Shown piece by piece: positions 58,010 through 64,000 of a stretch of 64,000 nucleotides of DNA; position 1 is the stretch's first letter; every line of letters begins with the position of its first letter. A program made the position numbers and the translations under genes. The DNA is taken from NCBI GenBank assembly GCA_028551475.1, contig CM052362.1, forward strand, positions 6,385,354-6,449,353, in the 5' to 3' direction. The notes beneath the pieces were generated by a model that saw only the letters and a list, made by a program, of their open reading frames with translations, had not been told where the DNA came from and did no database searches. The DNA comes from Casuarina equisetifolia. Taxonomy: Eukaryota > Streptophyta > Magnoliopsida > Fagales > Casuarinaceae.

Positions 58010-61000
58010 TAGGCATCATGACAAGAAGGACGAGCCCCACGGGGAAAGTCCAGGGGCGAGGAGTCCGCGATTTGTGTGGCTGAGGTTGTGGCTTTGAGAT
58101 ATGCCGACTGGGACCATGTTAATTCGTTGCACTTTCAAAAAGAGTCGTGCTTTCGAAGGGAGGCATTGTCATCCGTAATCATCGTACTTCGACGACGACA
58201 AATTTCTGGTGCATCTCTTCTTTAAATTTACCACATTCATTGCAATCTCATCTTTATCACCTTCTTTTCTAGTATTTTCACTGGCATGCATTTTAATCTC
58301 TACTTAATTATCCTTCTACTTCAAACTGAGTAAACATAAACGATCAGCCAGCTTTTGCTTTTGCTGCAGCGCCGCTATATTCAGTTCCATTGATGAAAAC
58401 TGCTCAGGTAAGCACTTGGCTTGCTCAAAATCTCACCTCGACGACATCGAGAAGAACTGATTGAGGTGAAAGTTGATTTAAAATCCACCAGGCCCCCAAG
58501 GCCTCAGAGTTGAAACTCGGGCCTTCCCTGGCCCAGATCTAGTGGGAATCAACCGATGTAGGGAAGTGTGTTCTCCTACCAACTTAGAAGGAAGCCTTAT
58601 TGTGGCATCATAAAGGGTAATACTTAGAACAGTAACATCAAATGGAAAACCACTGGAGATTGGCCCAAAAATGTAGAAAACAATGAAACAAAAAAGTTCA
58701 AAAAACTTTTCTGGTTTATTGATCTTTCCCCTTAAAAACAAATACATAGTTAATCCTTTTTCTCTACACTTGAGATTGGTTGATTCAAAATCAAAAAGTG
58801 GTCACCAACCGATTGAAAATCAATGCTTGATTGTCGGGAAAAGACTTGGTCTTCCATTGACGCAGTAGTCAAATTGCCAAACTCGATTTCTCTAACAAGG
58901 TAGAATGGGGCGTCAACTTGGACTTTAAGGGCAGAAAGTTTATTAACAAAAGAGATGAAGTGAAGTGAAGTGAAGTGAAGTGATAATTGACCATGTATGA
59001 GACGCTCGCAAACAAAATGATAGCAAATCTTCCTGTGCTTCGTCCAAGCATAAAACATAAGATTTGCCATAAGGTTAGGTGTTGATAAATTATGATACTA
59101 AAGGGTGGGTCAATAAAGCACTAGAGCGTGGAGATCACAAAAAAGGTACTCAATCTATTTAACTTTGGTTGTAGTATCAACAAGGTCAGCATTAGAGTGA
59201 GCCATGCTGTGTTGAATGCAAAAAACTCAATAAAATGAGGTTGCAACTAAGGTAGATATAAAAGCCACCTACAAAACGTCTATCATCGTGATTACCAACT
59301 TGCTTTACATTAAAGAAGGCATGTAGCACAAAAAGGGGCTCCAAGTAAAGAGAAGACTAAAGTGGGGGGTGTTAGAGAGATAGAGTAGTATGTGTTTTGC
59401 TGCTTATCAATGAATTTAAGTAGAAGCATAAAAAAAAAACTAACAAGCTATGTTAACAGAATATGCAATGTCTATTTAATAAAAGTTAAACATTGAAGTG
59501 TTTCAACAATTGATTATATGTTTTGTGCTTTAGAATATAATAATTTCCTAAAATATGATGATTACATGTTGTACTAGAAAGGCAACATTGTAGAAAATCA
59601 CATATCTTCAATAGAATCATCCAATTTAATCTTTTGTGTATAATGATATGAACATCTTTTTATTTATGTTGCTCTTTATTTCACTTGTTGCATGTGAATT
59701 CTTACTGCTCTACTTTATATGTATGATTTTAGTTGATAATTAATATACATTGTTGAAAGGAAAAACAAATAGGTATCCACAAAATAGCTAAAACCAATAA
59801 AACTCTTAAAAACTTAATTCATCTATGTTCTTAGATGGCCGCTTGGGACCTTATAAAAATTGGAGATAAAAGAGTCCATTGAGTGGTGGACAGCGGAGCT
59901 TTCATTGGAAACGACTTCAATAGTAATTTAAGACGGCAGGATCAAACCAAAAAACACCAAAGATTGGGCTGTCAAATGCCAAAAAAAAAAGAAAAAACAA
60001 TGAGACAGAAAGTTTAAATTTTTTCACGTTCATTGATATTTACCGTTGAAAAGGAATACACATTAATCCTTTTTATATACACTTGAGATTGGTTAATTCA
60101 AAACTAAAAAGTGGCTACAAATTGATTGAAAATGAGTGTTTAATTGTCACCAAAAGACTTACTCTTCACTTGATGTTGTGATCAAATAGTCAAAATTGCA
60201 GTAAAGAAATATATTAAAAGTTTTATATTATCTAGACCTTACTTATAAGTTTTCTTTCGGAAGGAAATGAAACTTCTTACAATTAAATCAAGTTTTAAGT
60301 AAGGTTATATTTTCTAAGAATGATACTAAAGCTCAAGTCTAAAAAATTGTACCCATATACACAGCCTGAAATGGAATGTATTCCTCTAGCACCAAAACTT
60401 AAAACTCCTGTTAATTATAAGGGGGTATATTAAAAATATCATATGCTTTTGGATTGATTTTTTTCAAAGAAAATTAAACTTTTTATCTGACAAGTTTGAT
60501 TTTCTTAGTCTTTGCTATTTCAGAGGTCATTTGGGTTTAAAACGTCAACGGAATTGCTTTCTCTTCTACCACGACCCATTATGAAAGGAACTTGTCTGAA
60601 AGGTTTGAAGATTCCTGCCTTCACAGCCTAAAGACCCACCTCGTTTGGGATTCCAGCCATTAAAGTTTGAAATAACAAGTCTCATCAACCAAGCTTCTAG
60701 TCCTGCTTAAATAAATATTTGTATGCTTCAGAAAAATATCAATCTATTAATCTTTTTGAATTTATTTATATTATACGATATGATATAACATTCACATAAC
60801 CTTTTTAGAGTATTTTAACTACAATTTATTATATATTTGTTAATACAATTGAAAATTAGAATTGTTTAAACTGTCTTAGATCACCATTTCTTGGTATACG
60901 AGGGAAGACGGGGAAGCGACAATAATAAAAAATATAAATAAAAAGAAAAGAACACCCCGCAATTTCAAGGGGCTTCCTAGTTATATATATGTTCAAGAGT
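58010..61000. other. Spacer between EGY3 and the next gene
   Basis: About 58650-58890 and 59960-60210 are diverged direct repeats (shared cttgagattggttgattcaa/cttgagattggttaattcaa, aaaaagtgg and attgaaaat). 58953-58982 is a (gaagt)n microsatellite. EGY3 and the next gene point away from each other here, so two promoters should lie in this region. No gene seen. Confidence 0.5.
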
Positions 61001-63846
61001 CGTTACAGCGAACTTGTTTCCCTTTCAGTTGAAGCGTTGAATCAATAACGTTCTGGCCGCTGCTAAGCCCGTAGCTTCTTGCACTTGGTAGCTCACGCGG
61101 GTCTGTTTCGAATTCTCCGAAGGGAACTGGTAAGCATTCTATCTCTTCCACTGACTAATCCATATTCTCACGGAAATGGTTACACTCCCCACTGTTAGAT
61201 TCAAAATTATGGGTTTTTTTTTTTTTTTTTTTTCCTGAGGGCACAATCAAGCTAGGTTTTGGTTTATCTGGGTTCGTTATTGTGCACTCTGCGGCTTTTG
61301 TTTGTATTTCTTGGGAGAGAATGTGACTTCTCTTGTCCTAGTTAGGTTTAGAACACTGAAATCTTTCATAAAGAGGCAGACTTCCTTTGTATGGGTTTCT
61401 TGGATCATTGAATTTGTGGCTTGCATTGAGAATCTTTTTTGGTTTGATTTTGTTTCGTCAAAATTTAGCTTATAATTCAAAAGTGTGAGTATTTAAGTAG
61501 TTCTTGAGATAAAGTGGATAGGATTATGTATGCGGATCCCCTCATTATTGTTTCTGGTTTATAGGGCATTTTTTGGTATCAGAGTTCTCTTTGCCTTTCC
61601 CCCAACTGAAATAATTATGTTTTATAGATGTTGTATGTGGTGAAGTTAATATATAATGCTTTGTAAATTTTGGCATTGAATTTTAAGTAATTTTTTTTTA
61701 GGTGGATGTGAAAATTCCTATGTGGAGTATTATTTCCTAATCTTGCAATTATTTTTTGGCATTTGTTATGCTGTCACCACTATTGCCACTTTCAACAGTG
61801 CATTACCATCACAATATCCCTTCTCACCACCTCCATTTTCCTGCTGCCCACGAAACCTTGATCACCAAGCTGGTGATAGATTTACACTGCTGTATTAGGA
61901 TACCATCACCATGCCACTGCCAATGATTTATTACCCCTACCTGACCGCTGCCACAGCCACCATGAAAATTTCAAAGGAATTATGTTTTTTAGAAGGCAGA
62001 ATTTTGTAGGAAGAAAAGAGAAATGCTTGAGTCAAGTGACCGTGGAAGTGACGTGGAAGGGTTAATATATAGTATTTCTCTCTATCTTTTTTTTTTTTTT
62101 TTGACTAATTAGCCTAATTAAAGTTGTAAGAGGTTATTCTGGCTGGGAGGTCTTTTATGAACTTCTTTGCAGTTTTGGAGTTTGTAGAAGGGTGAGGGTG
62201 TTTTTGGCAGATAGAGATCCTAGGACGTGGTGTTTTGAGGTTTGAGTCTTTCTATAGCATGTTGATGGGCATAGTTGTGGTAAAATGGAAGTGGTTATCA
62301 TTTGGATTTGTCATGTATTTGTTCCATTTAAGGTGGCCTGATTTGTACTTGTATTGGCTTGTGACGATATTGTAACTGTTCATCAGCTGGTAAATACAGC
62401 TGTCTAGTGTGCTTTTAAACGATGCTAATCAACTTGAAGCTGGCAGCAAATAAAGTACATATACTAGATTCCTATATTCATTAAAGATCAGAGCCCACAA
62501 ATTGAGAATATTAGGACTAAAGTTTCGATATATTATTTATTGGTAGAACCACCAAAAACTGAATGTTGGTTAGAACAATTCTTCAATAAGCTGCCTATAC
62601 CTTGGGATGATGGAAAATTTAAATTCACAAACATTCTCTATCTGTCTACCTATTGATGCCACAGAATACCAGGAGTTGCTGCTTTCTTATCACTCACTAG
62701 CTCTATCATTGGAAAATGTGATCTTCTGGTTTCATAATTTGTATTTAGAGATTTTTCCTTTTCACTTGGAACTGTCTAACTTTATAAGAAAATTTTCTTA
62801 CAAAACTACTTGAAGTTTTTTTTTTTTTTTTTTGGGGGGGGGGGGGTGGGGGGGGAGGGGGGTCTGAGGAACAGCACAAGATAAAATCACATCTACACTC
62901 TTTTCATTCTCCTTAAAATTTTTGTATGTGAAGTATTAGTAATGACATTGATAATGGCTTTTAGTGAGGTGTCTTTTCACTCTGTATCATGGACCTCAAA
63001 ACTTCAGATTGGTTTAAAGTTTGTACTGTTACGTAGAGAAATAATGATGTCAAATATTTGGCAGGATTATGTTGGTGTGCTTGACGAGGACTATCTTTTG
63101 CTTTTATTTTTATCATTGAATTGGAAATCTCATGAGTACCCACATTGCATGTGCTCTCCTACACATTGTGGTAAAGGCTATTGGTAGTGGCATTTGTACC
63201 AAATAAATCATTATTTCGTCTGTATAAGTAATATAGTTGTTTATCTTTTGGGTGAACTTAATTCAAAACTTTAGTTCTGATTAGTGGACCTCATCTACTT
63301 GGACTTACCACGCCTAAATCCATATTCTCTAAAATTGTTTATCATTGTCTCCTCTCTCACAATTATCCAAGCCCCTTTTCCAGCCTTCCATGTGCCTTTT
63401 TACACCTTAAATTAAGCTGGCTCACCCTATCACACTTTGTGGTTAGATGTGTTTGTTTCACATTGCCAGAGCATTTGAAATATCTTTCTTTTATCCTATC
63501 ATCAATAAATGCTACATCCACCTTCTTGTAAATGTCTTTGTTTCTTATTGCATCTTCTTTTATATTGCTGCTGATTGCATCTTAACATTCAGATGTTGTG
63601 AACATGCTTCTCAAATGCCTAGCATTATTCAGTTCTAAATGCTAAATGATGATACATTTAGGAGTAAAGCATAATTCTCCATTATTCAGTTCACTAAATG
63701 GCAAATATAGACCTTGTACTTACCATGTCATATCTTTGACTGTTCTAAGGTGCTCGTGGTGATTGCTGGTTTTGCAGTGAGTTCTGCTTTCTATAGCTTT
63801 GTCACATTGCTAAATGGCAAATCATCCTCGATTTTCAGGGCCTCAG
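61000..63846 (+). CDS. 5' end of a + strand gene with a 2.6 kb 5'UTR intron; possibly PRP40A
   Basis: A non-coding first exon of roughly 61000-61131 ends ggaactg|gtaagc. The next exon appears to be 63778-63846 (acceptor ggttttgcag, donor cag|gtag) and contains an ATG at 63814 giving MANHPRFSGPQ in phase 0 at the donor. Plant PRP40A splicing-factor orthologues, as I remember them, begin MANNPQ/xSSG, so a PRP40A-like gene is a guess based on 11 residues. The rest of the gene lies beyond the right edge or in exons I could not place. A large 5'UTR intron is common in plant housekeeping genes. Confidence 0.4.
62818..62863 (+). repeat. Poly-T followed by a G-rich run
   Basis: About 16 T are followed by runs of 12, 9 and 6 G separated by single bases. 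On the + strand this could form a G-quadruplex. It lies inside the inferred 5'UTR intron. Such runs are also prone to assembly or sequencing error. Confidence 0.7.
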
Positions 63847-64000
63847 GTAGTTTATTCATAAAACTGCTTCTTATAACACCTATAGGTTGCAAACTGTTAT
63901 TTCTAAAGACCAGATTTTCTGTTCTTTTAGTTTCAGAAAACGTAGGTTTAGGGTTCATGTATGAGGACTTTATTCCTGATAATAAAATCATTCCCAAAGG

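Noticed and set aside
62942-63187. 81-codon + frame in the 5'UTR intron
   Set aside because: No domain, no splice support, AT-rich.

Overview
The window is plant nuclear DNA, most likely from a dicot, perhaps a woody one. The evidence is intron-bearing genes for plant alpha-tubulin, chloroplast EGY3, a chloroplast-type phospholipase A1 and SKIP22/SKIP23-type F-box proteins. AT-rich spacers contain LINE, copia and gypsy remnants and a large insertion of mitochondrial origin. No bacterial operon, CRISPR array, rRNA or tRNA gene was seen.

Layout. 1-500: possible exon of a gene running off the left edge. 1131-3416: alpha-tubulin (-). 5432-8942: SHW1-family membrane protein (-). 9948-11540: SKIP22/FBXO7-type F-box gene A (-). 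12116-12357: truncated copy A of a small LEA-like gene, abutting a BRR2 RNA-helicase gene fragment (12358-13090) and a LINE RNase H scrap. 14216-15960: broken SKIP23/DUF295 F-box gene split by a repeat cluster. 17123-17560: intact LEA-like gene B (-). 17.8-26.7 kb: AT-rich repeats including a solo LTR. 26781-29598: phospholipase A1 (+). 30.8-32.1 kb: gypsy fossil. 33.43-33.84 kb: EGY3 3' end fused to the SHW1 5' end. 33.85-35.26 kb: LINE remnant. 35812-37494: F-box gene B (-). 41.09-45.24 kb: insertion with mitochondrial rps4, mitochondrial-plasmid RNA polymerase and probable DNA polymerase pieces, and a copia fossil. 46.1-46.75 kb: EGY3 fragment. 46952-48230: F-box pseudogene C. 49926-50479: intact LEA-like gene C (-). 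53664-57873: intact EGY3 (-). About 61000 to the end: 5' part of a + strand gene with a long 5'UTR intron.

Main reading. One ancestral block, in + strand order SHW1, F-box, LEA-like, spacer, EGY3 (all transcribed on -), appears to have been triplicated in tandem. The junctions are at about 33.66 kb (EGY3 last exon to SHW1 exon 1) and about 46.75 kb (EGY3 exon 4 to LEA 3' flank). Each unit then decayed differently. Unit 1 keeps SHW1, F-box A and LEA copies. Unit 2 keeps only F-box B, whose usual start codon is gone; its LEA gene was deleted, leaving a flank-to-flank scar near 39.25 kb, and its spacer received the mitochondrial insertion. Unit 3 keeps LEA C and the only whole EGY3. Together the surviving genes amount to about one full set of the block plus one or two spare copies of the F-box and LEA genes.

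All family names come from recognising protein sequence by eye. No database search or alignment was run, and exon boundaries were placed by reading frame and GT/AG sites.
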